Source: Micromonospora sediminicola
GTDB lineage: Bacteria > Actinomycetota > Actinomycetes > Mycobacteriales > Micromonosporaceae
NCBI RefSeq assembly: GCF_900089585.1
Contig: NZ_FLRH01000003.1
Span: forward strand, 248,001 to 312,000
DNA: 64,000 bases
Direction of reading: 5' to 3'
Below the pieces are notes generated by a model. That model was not told the DNA's origin. It saw only the letters and a program-made list of their open reading frames with translations, and did not search any database. Of the stretch, positions 8,326 to 16,882 are shown in pieces; positions within the stretch are counted from its first letter, which is position 1; each line of letters opens with the position of its first letter. Position numbers and translations under genes: made by a program.

Positions 8326-11295
8326 ATGACGTCCGAGGCTCCGCACCGCCCCGGCCAGGAGCCGGGCGAGGTGTCGCCGGGCACCGGCGGACCGGTGCCG
8401 TACGGCGATCAGCCGGCGCAGCAGGACAACGGGTACAACGGGTCGTCCGACCTCGGCTGGGCCCCGCCCCCGCCGGCCGGTCGGCCCACCCAGCCGGCCC
8501 CCGCCTGGGCTGCGCCCGACGACCAGCCACCCGCCTGGGGCCCGCCCCCGGGCCAGCCGGTCAGCGGCCGGGCCAGCGCCCAGGTTCCGCCGCCCGCGGA
8601 CCAGGGCGGCCGGGGCCAGCAGCCCGCCTGGGGCGCCCCCGAGCAGGGCGCGCCGGCCTGGGCCGCGTCCGGCCCGGGCAACCCGACGTGGGCCACGCCC
8701 GAGCAGCCCGGCCCGGAGCGGTCCACCGAACCGGCACCGCCCGCGTGGGCCGCCGCGCCACCGAGCGGTCCCGCCGAGCCGGCGCCCCCGGCCTGGGCCG
8801 CCGAGCAGAACAGTCCCACGTGGAATGCCGGCGGATCCTCCGGCGAGCAGCCGGCGTGGGCCCAGTCCGGCGACGCGGGTGCCCGCGGCACCGGCTACGT
8901 CCCGGCCCCGGCCACCGTGCCGAACGAGTCCTGGGCCACCCCGGCCGGCGCCGACGACCCGCACCGCTCCGGCGGGTTCACCCCGGGCGTCGGGCAGCAG
9001 GACGACGACCCGGGCCGCTCCGGCGGCTGGGCCGTCGGCGCCGCCGCCCAGCCGGACGACCCGAACCGCTCGGGCGGCTGGACGCCGCGCGACGAGCAGC
9101 CCGCCGGCGACGACCCGCACCGCTCCGGCGGTTGGACGCCCCGCGACAGCCAGCCGGCCTGGACCCCGCCGGGCCCGCAGACCGGCGCGACCTGGCCGCC
9201 CGCCGAGCCGCCCGCCCGTGCCGCCGCCAAGGTCTCCGTGCCCGGCGCCGCCCGACCCGACGCCTGGTCCAACCAGGAGCAGTCCGACCAGGACAACCGC
9301 GCGACCGGCGCCGAGGACGACCCGCACCGCTCCGGTGGATGGCCCGCTCCGCAGGCCGAGAGCCGGTCCGGTGGCTGGGACGAGTCCACCCGCGACGACG
9401 ACCCGGACCGCTCCGGCGGCTGGGCCGCCGGAGGCCGGGCCGAGGCTCCGCAGCCGGGGGGCTGGGGCGGTCCGGAACAGCAGTCCCGCTCCGCCGGCGG
9501 GTGGAGCGGCGCCGCCGCCGTGCCGCAGCAGCGTGAGCCCGAGCGGCCGACCGACGAGCCGGCGCAGCCGGCCTGGGGAGCCGCTGGCGAGTCGTCGGCC
9601 CGGGCCAGCGTGTCCGTACCGGCGCCGGACGGCCGGCGCGGCCACCAGGACGAGCGCGGCGCCGAGCGCCCGGCGGTGCCGGACGCTGAGCCGTGGTCGC
9701 CGGACGAGGCCTGGGGACGGGCCGACGAGAGTGGTCAGGCGGCGTCGCCGGGCTGGCAGCCCGAGAGCGCGCCGGTCTACCAGCCGGCGCCCGCGCCGGG
9801 CATCTCCGCCGGCAACGCGGTGCCGCTGCCCGCCCAGGAGCAGCGGCGGGTGCCGGGCGCGGCTCTGGCAGCCTCGCCGCCCGCCGACCACCCGGCAGCG
9901 CCCTACGCACCGGCCGAGCGCGAACCCCAGGCGTACGAGCCGGAGCACGGTGACGCCGGCTGGGGCGCGGCCCGCCCCGGGCACGAGGAGCCGCAGTCAC
10001 CCGCCGGTCCGGCCGTTCCGGGCCCGCGCACGTCGCCCGAGTCCGGCCCGGTCTCGGCCAGCGCGTCGGTGCCGATGACCAGCCGGGTCACCCCGCCGTC
10101 CGACCAGCCCCTGCACCCGACCGGCACGCCGGCGCCCCAGCCCCGGGTGTACGGCCGGCCGGCCCGGCCGGAGCCCGACGAGACTCCCGAGGCGGACGAG
10201 GCACCCGCCTTCGGCGGCCCGCAGTCCCGCCCGGACGACGCGCGCGGCTTCGCCGGGCCCGACGACCGTCCCGGGTTCCCGGGGCAGGACGACCGTCCCG
10301 GGTTCCCAGGACACGACGACCGTCCCGGGTTCGTCGGACACGACGACCGCTCCGGGTTCCCAGGACACGACGACCGTCCCGGGTTCCCGCGGCAGGACGA
10401 CCGGTCGGGCCACCGCGGGTCGGACGGCCCGCGGCAGGATGGTCCGTCCGGGTTCGCCGGGCCGCAGTCCCGGTCGGACGACGACGGGCCGCACGGATAC
10501 GCCGACGCCCCGGCGGCGCCGCCGTCCTCGCCGGCCGCCCCGCCGCCCTTCCCGATGGGCGTACCGTCCTTCGTCGACCCGCCCGGCAACGACCGTCCCG
10601 CCAACGGCGTCCACCCGCACGGCGAGCAGCCCGGCGGCCCGCGCGACCCGTTCGGCGGCCCTGGCGGCCAGCCCCCGTACGGCAACCAGGACCTGTACGG
10701 CGGTCCCGGAGGCCAGCAGGACCCGTTCGGCGGCCCCGGTGGGCGTCCCGACCCGTTCGGCGGGCCGCAGGACGGCTACGGCCCACCGGCCGGCGGACGC
10801 GCCTCGGTCGCGGTGCCCGGTCAGGGCGGCGATCCGGGCGGCTTCCCGCCCGCGTTCCCGCCGCCGCCGCAGCAGGCCCCGCCGGCCTGGTCCCCCGACG
10901 GCCCGTCCGGAGATCAGGACCAGGGCCGGTTCGACGCGTTCAAGCCGGAGGCCGAGCCGAAGACCGAGGCGCCCACGCCGAAGGTGCGCAACGGCCGGGT
11001 GCTGGCCGCCGTGCTGGTCGCGGCCGTGCTCATCCTCGCCGTGCCGCTCGGCCTGCTCACCCTGCTCGGCAAGGTGGGTGACGACAAGCCGGCGGGCTTC
11101 GACCCGGCGGTCGGCTCCTGCATCAAGCAGTCGGGGCAGAGCGCGGTGGCCGCGGACTGCGGCGAGCAGGGCGCGTTCACCGTGGTGTCGAAGGTGGACA
11201 ACAAGGACAAGTGCGCGGACCTGTCCCAGCCCACGGTCGACCTCCAGGGCGGCGGCACCAACCGGGTGCTCTGCCTGAAGCCGGCCGGTCAGTAA
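8326..11295 (+). CDS. Giant Pro/Gly-rich protein with one membrane segment and LppU-like C-terminal domain
   Basis: A 989-residue protein. Residues 1 to about 895 are low-complexity and cytoplasmic by topology. They include Pro/Ala/Trp-rich PAWA repeats, at least six DDP.RSGGW repeats (about 205-390) and a run of DDRPGFPGH repeats (about 640-700). One transmembrane helix (VLAAVLVAAVLILAVPLGLLTLL, about 905-927) is followed by a short external domain with four cysteines (SCIK, ADCG, KCAD, LCLK), as in LppU-type lipoproteins. The start is the ATG with GGAGGAGG 9 nt before it. The function is unknown. The repeats probably bind partners or form a flexible scaffold, which is inference. Confidence 0.7.
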   Translation: MTSEAPHRPGQEPGEVSPGTGGPVPYGDQPAQQDNGYNGSSDLGWAPPPPAGRPTQPAPAWAAPDDQPPAWGPPPGQPVSGRASAQVPPPADQGGRGQQPAWGAPEQGAPAWAASGPGNPTWATPEQPGPERSTEPAPPAWAAAPPSGPAEPAPPAWAAEQNSPTWNAGGSSGEQPAWAQSGDAGARGTGYVPAPATVPNESWATPAGADDPHRSGGFTPGVGQQDDDPGRSGGWAVGAAAQPDDPNRSGGWTPRDEQPAGDDPHRSGGWTPRDSQPAWTPPGPQTGATWPPAEPPARAAAKVSVPGAARPDAWSNQEQSDQDNRATGAEDDPHRSGGWPAPQAESRSGGWDESTRDDDPDRSGGWAAGGRAEAPQPGGWGGPEQQSRSAGGWSGAAAVPQQREPERPTDEPAQPAWGAAGESSARASVSVPAPDGRRGHQDERGAERPAVPDAEPWSPDEAWGRADESGQAASPGWQPESAPVYQPAPAPGISAGNAVPLPAQEQRRVPGAALAASPPADHPAAPYAPAEREPQAYEPEHGDAGWGAARPGHEEPQSPAGPAVPGPRTSPESGPVSASASVPMTSRVTPPSDQPLHPTGTPAPQPRVYGRPARPEPDETPEADEAPAFGGPQSRPDDARGFAGPDDRPGFPGQDDRPGFPGHDDRPGFVGHDDRSGFPGHDDRPGFPRQDDRSGHRGSDGPRQDGPSGFAGPQSRSDDDGPHGYADAPAAPPSSPAAPPPFPMGVPSFVDPPGNDRPANGVHPHGEQPGGPRDPFGGPGGQPPYGNQDLYGGPGGQQDPFGGPGGRPDPFGGPQDGYGPPAGGRASVAVPGQGGDPGGFPPAFPPPPQQAPPAWSPDGPSGDQDQGRFDAFKPEAEPKTEAPTPKVRNGRVLAAVLVAAVLILAVPLGLLTLLGKVGDDKPAGFDPAVGSCIKQSGQSAVAADCGEQGAFTVVSKVDNKDKCADLSQPTVDLQGGGTNRVLCLKPAGQ

Positions 11296-11309
11296 CCCAC
11301 GTTCCCCGA

Positions 11310-11339
11310 GGCGCCCGTCCCCACCCGGGGGCGGGCGCC
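11310..11339 (+). terminator. Terminator after the giant repeat protein
   Basis: A 13-bp stem (11310-11322 with 11327-11339, one G-T pair) with a 4-nt loop, 15 bp after the stop codon. Confidence 0.7.
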
Positions 11340-11426
11340 CCGCGTTGCCCGCCCGGGGCGCGGTGTGCGTCTGTTCACTCGGCCGTCCCGGGGGAGTCGG
11401 CCGGGGCGGTGCGGCACGATGGGGGC

Positions 11427-13262
11427 ATGAGCGCACGAGTACGGGCACCCGAGCTGCGCGGTCGCGGCTGGCTGAACACCGGCGGCAGGGCCGTCACGCT
11501 GGCCGACCTGCGGGGCAAGATCGTTTTGCTGGACTTCTGGACCTTCTGCTGCATCAACTGCCTGCACGTGCTCGACGAGCTGCGCCCGCTCGAGAAGAAG
11601 TACGGCGACGTGCTGGTCGTGATCGGGGTGCACTCGCCGAAGTTCGAGCACGAGAAGGACCCGGACGCGCTGGCCGCGGCCGTCGAGCGGTACGGCGTGC
11701 ACCACCCGGTGCTCGACGACCCCGAGATGGACATGTGGCAGCAGTACGCCGCCAAGGCGTGGCCGACGCTCTCGGTGGTCGACCCCGAGGGCTACGTGGT
11801 CGCCACGATGGCCGGCGAGGGGCACGCCGAGGGCCTGGCCCGGCTGGTCGACGACCTGATCGCCACCCACGAGGCGAAGGGCACGCTGCACCGGGGCGAG
11901 GGCCCGTACGTGCCGCCGGCCGAGCCGGAGACGGCGCTGCGCTTCCCCGGCAAGGCCGTGCCGCTCGACGGCGGCAACCTGCTGGTCTCGGACTCCGCCC
12001 GACACTCAGTGGTCGAGCTGGCCCCGGACGCGGAGACCGTGGTCCGCCGGATCGGCACCGGCGCCCGTGGCCGCACCGACGGCCCGGCGGAGGGCGCGAC
12101 GTTCGCCGAGCCGCAGGGCCTGTGCCTGCTGCCGCCGCACGTGGCCGAGGTCGCCGGCTACGACCTGGTCGTCGCGGACACGGTCAACCACCTGCTGCGC
12201 GGCGTACGGCTGGAGACCGGCGAGGTGGTCACCGTGGCCGGCACCGGGCGGCAGTGGCGCTCGACGGTCGACGACCACGCGCACGACGCGCGCTCGGTCG
12301 ACCTCTCCTCCCCCTGGGACGTGGCCTGGTACGACGACCGGGTGGTCGTGGCGATGGCCGGCATCCACCAGCTCTGGTGGTTCGACCCGATCAAGCGCAC
12401 CGCCGGCATGTACGCCGGTACCACGGTCGAGGCGCTGCGGGACGGGCCGCTGCCGGACGTCTGGATGGCGCAGCCGTCCGGGCTCGCCGTCTCGGCCGAC
12501 GGGGCCCGGCTCTGGATCGCCGACAGTGAGACCAGCGCGATCCGCTGGGTCGAGGCGGGTGAGATGCACACCGCCGTGGGGCAGGGCCTGTTCGACTTCG
12601 GGCACGTCGACGGTCCGGCCGACCAGGCGCTGCTCCAGCACCCGCTGGGGGTGTGCGCGCTGCCCGACGGTTCGGTGCTGATCGCGGACACGTACAACGG
12701 CGCGGTGCGCCGCTTCGACCCGGGGACCGGGCAGGTGGGCACCGTGGCCGACGGGCTGGCCGAGCCGAGCGACCTGGTGCTCACCACCGACGGCGAGGTG
12801 CTTGTGGTCGAGTCGGCCGCGCACCGGCTGACCCGGCTGGCGCCGGGCGCGTTGACCGCGGCGGGCGCGAACACGGTGCAGGGCCCGCGACACCGGCTGG
12901 AGCGCAAGCCCACCGACGTGACCGCCGGCGAGCTGACGCTCGACGTCATCTTCACGCCGGCACCGGGGCAGAAGCTCGACGAGACGTACGGGCCGTCGAC
13001 CCGGCTGGTGGTGTCGGCGTCCCCGCCGAAACTGCTGGTGGAGGGCGCGGGGACGACCACCGACCTGTCCCGCCGACTGGTGATCGACGGGGACGTGGCG
13101 CAGGGCGTGTTGCAGGTGACCGCGCAGGCGGCGACGTGCGACGCCGACGTCGAGCACGCCGCCTGCCATCTGACCCGACAGGACTGGGGCGTACCGGTGC
13201 GGGTGGTGGCCGGTGGCGCCGCCCGTCTCCCGCTGGTGCTGCGCGGCTTGGACGAGTCCTGA
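11427..13262 (+). CDS. Thioredoxin-domain NHL-repeat protein (NHLRC2-like)
   Basis: The 611-residue protein has an N-terminal TlpA/AhpC-type thioredoxin fold (about 1-150) with the redox motif C42-I-N-C45 in WTFCCINC. An NHL-type beta-propeller follows (about 165-480), with repeated GLAVSADGARLWIADS-like blades, and then a C-terminal beta domain with several strands. This architecture is conserved from bacteria to the animal protein NHLRC2. It has no signal peptide, so it is expected to be cytoplasmic. The exact substrate is not known. It is monocistronic, ending in a palindromic repeat shared with pxpA on the other strand. Confidence 0.85.
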   Translation: MSARVRAPELRGRGWLNTGGRAVTLADLRGKIVLLDFWTFCCINCLHVLDELRPLEKKYGDVLVVIGVHSPKFEHEKDPDALAAAVERYGVHHPVLDDPEMDMWQQYAAKAWPTLSVVDPEGYVVATMAGEGHAEGLARLVDDLIATHEAKGTLHRGEGPYVPPAEPETALRFPGKAVPLDGGNLLVSDSARHSVVELAPDAETVVRRIGTGARGRTDGPAEGATFAEPQGLCLLPPHVAEVAGYDLVVADTVNHLLRGVRLETGEVVTVAGTGRQWRSTVDDHAHDARSVDLSSPWDVAWYDDRVVVAMAGIHQLWWFDPIKRTAGMYAGTTVEALRDGPLPDVWMAQPSGLAVSADGARLWIADSETSAIRWVEAGEMHTAVGQGLFDFGHVDGPADQALLQHPLGVCALPDGSVLIADTYNGAVRRFDPGTGQVGTVADGLAEPSDLVLTTDGEVLVVESAAHRLTRLAPGALTAAGANTVQGPRHRLERKPTDVTAGELTLDVIFTPAPGQKLDETYGPSTRLVVSASPPKLLVEGAGTTTDLSRRLVIDGDVAQGVLQVTAQAATCDADVEHAACHLTRQDWGVPVRVVAGGAARLPLVLRGLDES

Positions 13263-13275
13263 CCTGACGAGTGTT

Positions 13276-13324
13276 AGGAGGGGCCCCTTGTTATGCAGAA
13301 TGCGTTAACAGGGGGCCCCTCCTT
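13276..13324. repeat. Palindromic repeat, family A, copy 1
   Basis: The 18-bp arms AGGAGGGGCCCCTTGTTA (13276-13293) and the complement at 13306-13323 match with one difference around a TGCAGAATGCGT loop. The same loop core recurs in the copy at 35044-35097. It sits between two convergent stop codons and probably acts as a bidirectional terminator. I recall this element as abundant in Micromonospora and Salinispora. Confidence 0.85.
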
Positions 13325-14074
13325 TCACGCGAACGGAGTGAGCGTGACCCCCGCGTCGATGAGCGCCGCGCGCACCAGCTCGCCGCACCGCACCGCCCCC
13401 GGCGTGTCCCCGTGCAGGCAGATCGACTCGACCGGGCAGGGGACCACGCTGCCGTCGACGGCGACCACGGTCCGCTCGACCGCCATCCGCACCGCCCGGA
13501 CCGCGACCTGGTCGGGGTCGGTCACCAACGCGTTCGGGGCGCTGCGGGGCACCAGCGTCCCGTTGGGAAGATAGTTGCGGTCGGCGAAGCCCTCGGCCAC
13601 CACCCGCAGGCCGGCACCGGCCGCGAGCTGGGCGAGCACCGTGCCGGGTTGGCAGAGCACCGGCAGCTCGTGGTCGTACCCGCTGATCGCCGCCACCAGC
13701 GCGGCGGCCTGCGCCTCGTCGCACGCCGCCGCGTGGTAGAGCGCGCCGTGCGGTTTCAGATAGCGCACCCGGGTGCGGTACAGCCGGCAGAACGCGTCCA
13801 GCGCGCCGAGCTGGTAGATCGTCTCGTCGCGCAGCTCGGCGAAGTCGTAGGCGATGTGCCGCCGGCCGAAGCCGGCGAGGTCCCGATAGCCGACCTGCGC
13901 GCCGACCGCGACACCACGTTCGGCGGCGGCGGCGCAGACCCGGTGCATGGTGGCCGCGTCGCCGGCGTGGAAGCCGCAGGCCACGTTCGCGGAGCTGATC
14001 AGGCCGAGCAGCGCCTCGTCGTCGCCGAGCCGCCAGCTGCCGAATCCCTCACCCAGGTCAGCGTTGAGGTCCAT
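13325..14074 (-). CDS. pxpA: 5-oxoprolinase subunit A (LamB/YcsF family)
   Basis: PxpA, with PxpB and PxpC, hydrolyses 5-oxoproline (pyroglutamate) to glutamate using ATP. The 249-residue protein begins MDLNADLGEGFG and contains ANVACGFHAGD and YLKPHGALYH, the metal- and substrate-binding signatures of the YcsF family. Its ATG lies inside the end of pxpC (17-bp overlap), so the order is pxpB-pxpC-pxpA with coupled translation. The gene ends directly at the family A palindrome. Length and motifs match the complete family. Confidence 0.93.
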   Translation of the reverse strand: MDLNADLGEGFGSWRLGDDEALLGLISSANVACGFHAGDAATMHRVCAAAAERGVAVGAQVGYRDLAGFGRRHIAYDFAELRDETIYQLGALDAFCRLYRTRVRYLKPHGALYHAAACDEAQAAALVAAISGYDHELPVLCQPGTVLAQLAAGAGLRVVAEGFADRNYLPNGTLVPRSAPNALVTDPDQVAVRAVRMAVERTVVAVDGSVVPCPVESICLHGDTPGAVRCGELVRAALIDAGVTLTPFA

Positions 14075-15038
14075 GGAACCTCACCGTAGTCCCTGGGCGG
14101 GCCTGGGCGAGCGCTGTCACGTCGTCCACCACCCCGATGACCGGGTAGCCGCCCGTGGTGGGGTGGTCGGCGAGGAAGACCAGCGGCTGGCCGTCCGGGG
14201 GCACCTGCACCGCGCCGAGCACCAGGCCCTCACTGGGCAGTTCGCCGGCCACCGCGCGGGGCAGGGCCGCGCCGGCCAGCCGCGCGCCGACCCGGTTGCT
14301 GTCCGGACCCACCGTGTACGCGTCGCGGCACAGCAGGTCGAACGCGGCCGGGGTGAACCAGTCCTGCCGGGGGCCGGGGCGCACGGCCAGCCGCACCTCG
14401 GCCGGCACCGGCCGGGTGACGGCGACGTCGACCGGGGCCGGCGGTCCGGCCGGCGTGCCCAGCGGCAGCCGGTCGCCGTCGCGCAGCGGCGGCGGTCCGA
14501 GCCCGGAGAGCGTGTCGGTGGCCCGACTGCCGAGCACCGGCTCGACCGCGATCCCGCCGGACACGGCCAGCCAGGTACGCACTCCGGCGCGAGCCGGGCC
14601 GACCCGCAGCACCGCCCCGGCCGGCAGCGACAGCGGCCGACCCACGTCAGCGGGCCGCCGCGTACCCGCCACCACGTCATCGGGCCGCCGCGCACCCGCC
14701 GTCACCTGGGCGCCTGCCTCGACGGTCCCGCGGCCGGTGCGGCGGTCGGCGGCCACCGGCCCGGGCACGGTGGCCGGGCCGGTCGGGGGCCACTCGACCA
14801 GAACGTCGGCGGGAGCGCCGGTGAGCGCGACGGTGACCGCCCGGGTGACGCGCAGCACGCAGCCGGTCAGGGTGATCTCCAGGCCGGCGGCGTGCTCGGG
14901 GTTGCCGACGAGCCGGTTGGCCAGGCGCAGCGCGTCCGGGTCGAGCGCGCCGGACCGGGGTACGCCGAGGTGGGCCCAGCCGGGTCGGCCCTGGTCCTGC
15001 ACGGTGGTGAGCGGGCCGGCCCGCAGCACTTCGATCAC
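14058..15038 (-). CDS. pxpC: 5-oxoprolinase subunit C (biotin-dependent carboxyltransferase-like, KipA family)
   Basis: The protein has 326 residues and starts MIEVLRAGPLTTVQDQGRPG, the typical start of KipA/PxpC proteins; later it has DSNRVGARL and PTTGGYPVIGVV. It partners PxpB in the ATP-dependent 5-oxoprolinase. The GTG start overlaps the pxpB stop as GTGA. Around residues 111-133 there is an in-frame duplication of ten residues (ARRPDDVVAG and TRRPADVGRP types), coded by two 30-bp units at 14644-14703 that agree at 26 of 30 bases. The insert is probably a surface loop. Confidence 0.9.
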   Translation of the reverse strand: MIEVLRAGPLTTVQDQGRPGWAHLGVPRSGALDPDALRLANRLVGNPEHAAGLEITLTGCVLRVTRAVTVALTGAPADVLVEWPPTGPATVPGPVAADRRTGRGTVEAGAQVTAGARRPDDVVAGTRRPADVGRPLSLPAGAVLRVGPARAGVRTWLAVSGGIAVEPVLGSRATDTLSGLGPPPLRDGDRLPLGTPAGPPAPVDVAVTRPVPAEVRLAVRPGPRQDWFTPAAFDLLCRDAYTVGPDSNRVGARLAGAALPRAVAGELPSEGLVLGAVQVPPDGQPLVFLADHPTTGGYPVIGVVDDVTALAQARPGTTVRFHGPQR

Positions 15039-15649
15039 CGGGTCTCGACCAGCCGGACCCGGGTGCCGGGGGCGAGCCGGGCCGGCGGGTCGGCGTGCAC
15101 GTCGAACAGCGGCAGGTCGGTCCGCCCGACCAGCAGCCAGCCGCCGGGCGACGCGGTGGGATAGATCCCCGCGTACGGGCCGGCGAGCGCGACCGAGCCG
15201 GCCGGCACCCGGGTACGCGGGGTGGCGAGCCGGGGCACGGCCAGCTCCCGGGGCAGCCCGGTGAGGTAGGCGAACCCCGGCGCGAAGCCGCAGAACGCGA
15301 CCCGGAACTCGGTACGCCGTAGCCGCGCCACCACGTCCGGCACGTCGACGCCCCAGTGGTCGGCGACGGCGGGCAGGTCAGCCCCGTCGTACACGGTGGG
15401 CACCCGGACCTCGACGGAGTCGGCCCCGCGGGAGGTGTTCCGTGGCCGCCACCCGGCGATCCGCGCGGCCGTGGCCGCCGGGTCGGGCACGCCGTCGAGC
15501 AGAACCGTGACGGCCGCCGGGACGATCTCCCGGGCGGTCAGCTCGCCGGCGTCCCGCCGGTGCCACAGCTCGGCCCGCCAGGCCTCGACCTGGTCGGCGT
15601 CGTCGCAGTCGAGCAGCAGGGCGTGCGCCCCGACGGGCCGGATCCGCAT
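15035..15649 (-). CDS. pxpB: 5-oxoprolinase subunit B (KipI family)
   Basis: The 204-residue protein has the AHS1/KipI domain: MRIRPVGAHALLLDC at the start, VPTVYDGADLPAVA, and the FCGFAPGFAYLTGLP and GSVALAGPYAGIYPTASPGG signatures in the second half. It is first in the pxpBCA operon. The region upstream is shared with the divergent hemolysin III gene and holds the palindrome at 15688-15699. KipI in Bacillus was first described as a kinase inhibitor; the oxoprolinase role is now the established one for this gene trio. Confidence 0.9.
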   Translation of the reverse strand: MRIRPVGAHALLLDCDDADQVEAWRAELWHRRDAGELTAREIVPAAVTVLLDGVPDPAATAARIAGWRPRNTSRGADSVEVRVPTVYDGADLPAVADHWGVDVPDVVARLRRTEFRVAFCGFAPGFAYLTGLPRELAVPRLATPRTRVPAGSVALAGPYAGIYPTASPGGWLLVGRTDLPLFDVHADPPARLAPGTRVRLVETR

Positions 15650-15687
15650 CTGGCCATCCTCGCGTCAGCCGAGGTGACGGTCCACAC

Positions 15688-15699
15688 TACTTGCAAGTA
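15688..15699. promoter_or_regulatory. 12-bp perfect palindrome, operator candidate
   Basis: TACTTGCAAGTA is an exact palindrome in the 75-bp gap between the divergent pxpB and hemolysin III genes. It overlaps the proposed -35 TTGCAA. The TAC-N6-GTA form is typical of TetR-family sites. Confidence 0.45.
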
Positions 15700-15718
15700 A
15701 CCTACGGTGTCGTAACCT
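15691..15718 (+). promoter_or_regulatory. Promoter of the hemolysin III gene, leaderless
   Basis: -35 TTGCAA (15691-15696), 16-bp spacer, -10 TAACCT (15713-15718), then 6 nt to the GTG start at 15725. Transcription should begin at the start codon. Confidence 0.5.
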
Positions 15719-15724
15719 GATGAG

Positions 15725-16402
15725 GTGACCACCTCCGCACCGCTCCGGCTCCGGCCGGTCGACATCGGAAAGCCGCGCATGCGCGGCTGGCTGCACGCGT
15801 ACGCGTTCTTCGCCGCGCTCGTCTGCGGCATCGTGCTCTGTTCGATCGCGGCCACCCGCCCCGGCTGGGCGCCGCTGGTCAGTTGCCTGATCTACAGCCT
15901 CACCGTCTGTGGGCTCTTCGGCACCAGCGCGCTCTACCACCGGCGCGTCTGGTCCGAGCGCGGCTACCAGATCATGCGCCGGATGGACCATTCGATGATC
16001 TTCGTGTTCATCGCCGGCACGTACACGCCGTTCTGCGCCCTGCTGCTGGACACCCGGCACGCCACGATCATGCTGGCCCTGGTCTGGGGCGGCGCGCTGG
16101 CCGGCGTCGCGGTCAAGCTGATCTGGCCGCACGCGCCGCGCTGGGTCTCCGCCCCGCTCTACCTGGCGCTCGGCTGGGTGGCCGTGACCATGCTGCCGCA
16201 GATTCTGCACGGCGGCGGGGTGACCGCGCTGGTGCTGCTGAGCGTGGGCGGCGCGATCTACAGCGTGGGCGCGGTGTTCTACGCGCTGCGCCGGCCGAAC
16301 CCCTGGCCCACCGTCTTCGGCCACCACGAGTTCTTCCACGCCTGCACGCTGGTCGCGGCGATCTGCCACCACATCGCGATCTACTTCGCGCTGTTCGCCT
16401 GA
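15725..16402 (+). CDS. Hemolysin III / PAQR family membrane protein
   Basis: The 225-residue protein has seven hydrophobic segments and the PAQR signatures: SALYHRRVW (first conserved His region), MDHSMIFVFIAGTYTPF, and FGHHEFFHACTLVAAICHHIA at the C-terminus. The conserved Ser, Asp and three His residues form a zinc site in related receptors. Bacterial members are named after a Bacillus cereus hemolysin, but most are not toxins; YqfA in E. coli influences membrane energetics. The GTG start has a -10 box 6 nt upstream, so the mRNA is probably leaderless. A bidirectional terminator follows. Confidence 0.85.
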   Translation: MTTSAPLRLRPVDIGKPRMRGWLHAYAFFAALVCGIVLCSIAATRPGWAPLVSCLIYSLTVCGLFGTSALYHRRVWSERGYQIMRRMDHSMIFVFIAGTYTPFCALLLDTRHATIMLALVWGGALAGVAVKLIWPHAPRWVSAPLYLALGWVAVTMLPQILHGGGVTALVLLSVGGAIYSVGAVFYALRRPNPWPTVFGHHEFFHACTLVAAICHHIAIYFALFA

Positions 16403-16433
16403 GCCGGTCCGGCAACCGCGCCCCGGACACGCA

Positions 16434-16463
16434 CGAGGGCCCCGCGCCGTTGCGGGGCCCTCG
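16434..16463. terminator. Bidirectional terminator
   Basis: A 12-bp stem (16434-16445 with 16452-16463) and 6-nt loop between the convergent hemolysin III and DUF6458 genes. Confidence 0.75.
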
Positions 16464-16475
16464 GGTCTGTGGGGG

Positions 16476-16766
16476 TCAGGCCGGGTAGCCCGAGCCCGGG
16501 CGGCGCACCTCGCGGTACTCCTCGCGCACGACCCGGTCGCCCTGCACCGGCACGACCGGCTCGGCGACGACCTGCTCGCGCACCGGCGCGGCCACCACCC
16601 GGCGGCGGCTGTTCCAGAAGTAGAGCGTGGTCAGCAGCCCGGCCAGACCGGCGAGCATGAGCACCCAGCCCACCACGTTGAGGTTCAGCCATCCCAGGTT
16701 GGCGTCGATGGCGAACGCGAAGATCGCGCCGAGCGCGATGAGGAAGATGCTGGCACCGATGCCCAT
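16476..16766 (-). CDS. DUF6458 small membrane protein, paralogue 1
   Basis: A 96-residue protein with two transmembrane helices (about 1-22 and 33-52), starting MGIGASIFLIALGAIFAFAI, with a NVVGWVLMLAGLAGLLTTL second helix and a charged cytoplasmic tail containing VVREEYREVRRP. The pattern matches the actinobacterial DUF6458 family of unknown function. The start is fixed by AAGGAGG 7 nt before the ATG, which rejects a 33-residue longer frame. A second copy lies at 17989-18258. The tail is longer and more charged than in paralogue 2. Confidence 0.85.
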   Translation of the reverse strand: MGIGASIFLIALGAIFAFAIDANLGWLNLNVVGWVLMLAGLAGLLTTLYFWNSRRRVVAAPVREQVVAEPVVPVQGDRVVREEYREVRRPGSGYPA

Positions 16767-16882
16767 GACGTCGCCTCCTTGGCGTCCTGCTGGCGTTTCC
16801 TGCCCGCCGCGGCCATGGATGAGGTAGCGGCACACATCGACATACCCAGGCGCTCTGATCGCCAATCAGGCAAGCTGGGCGC

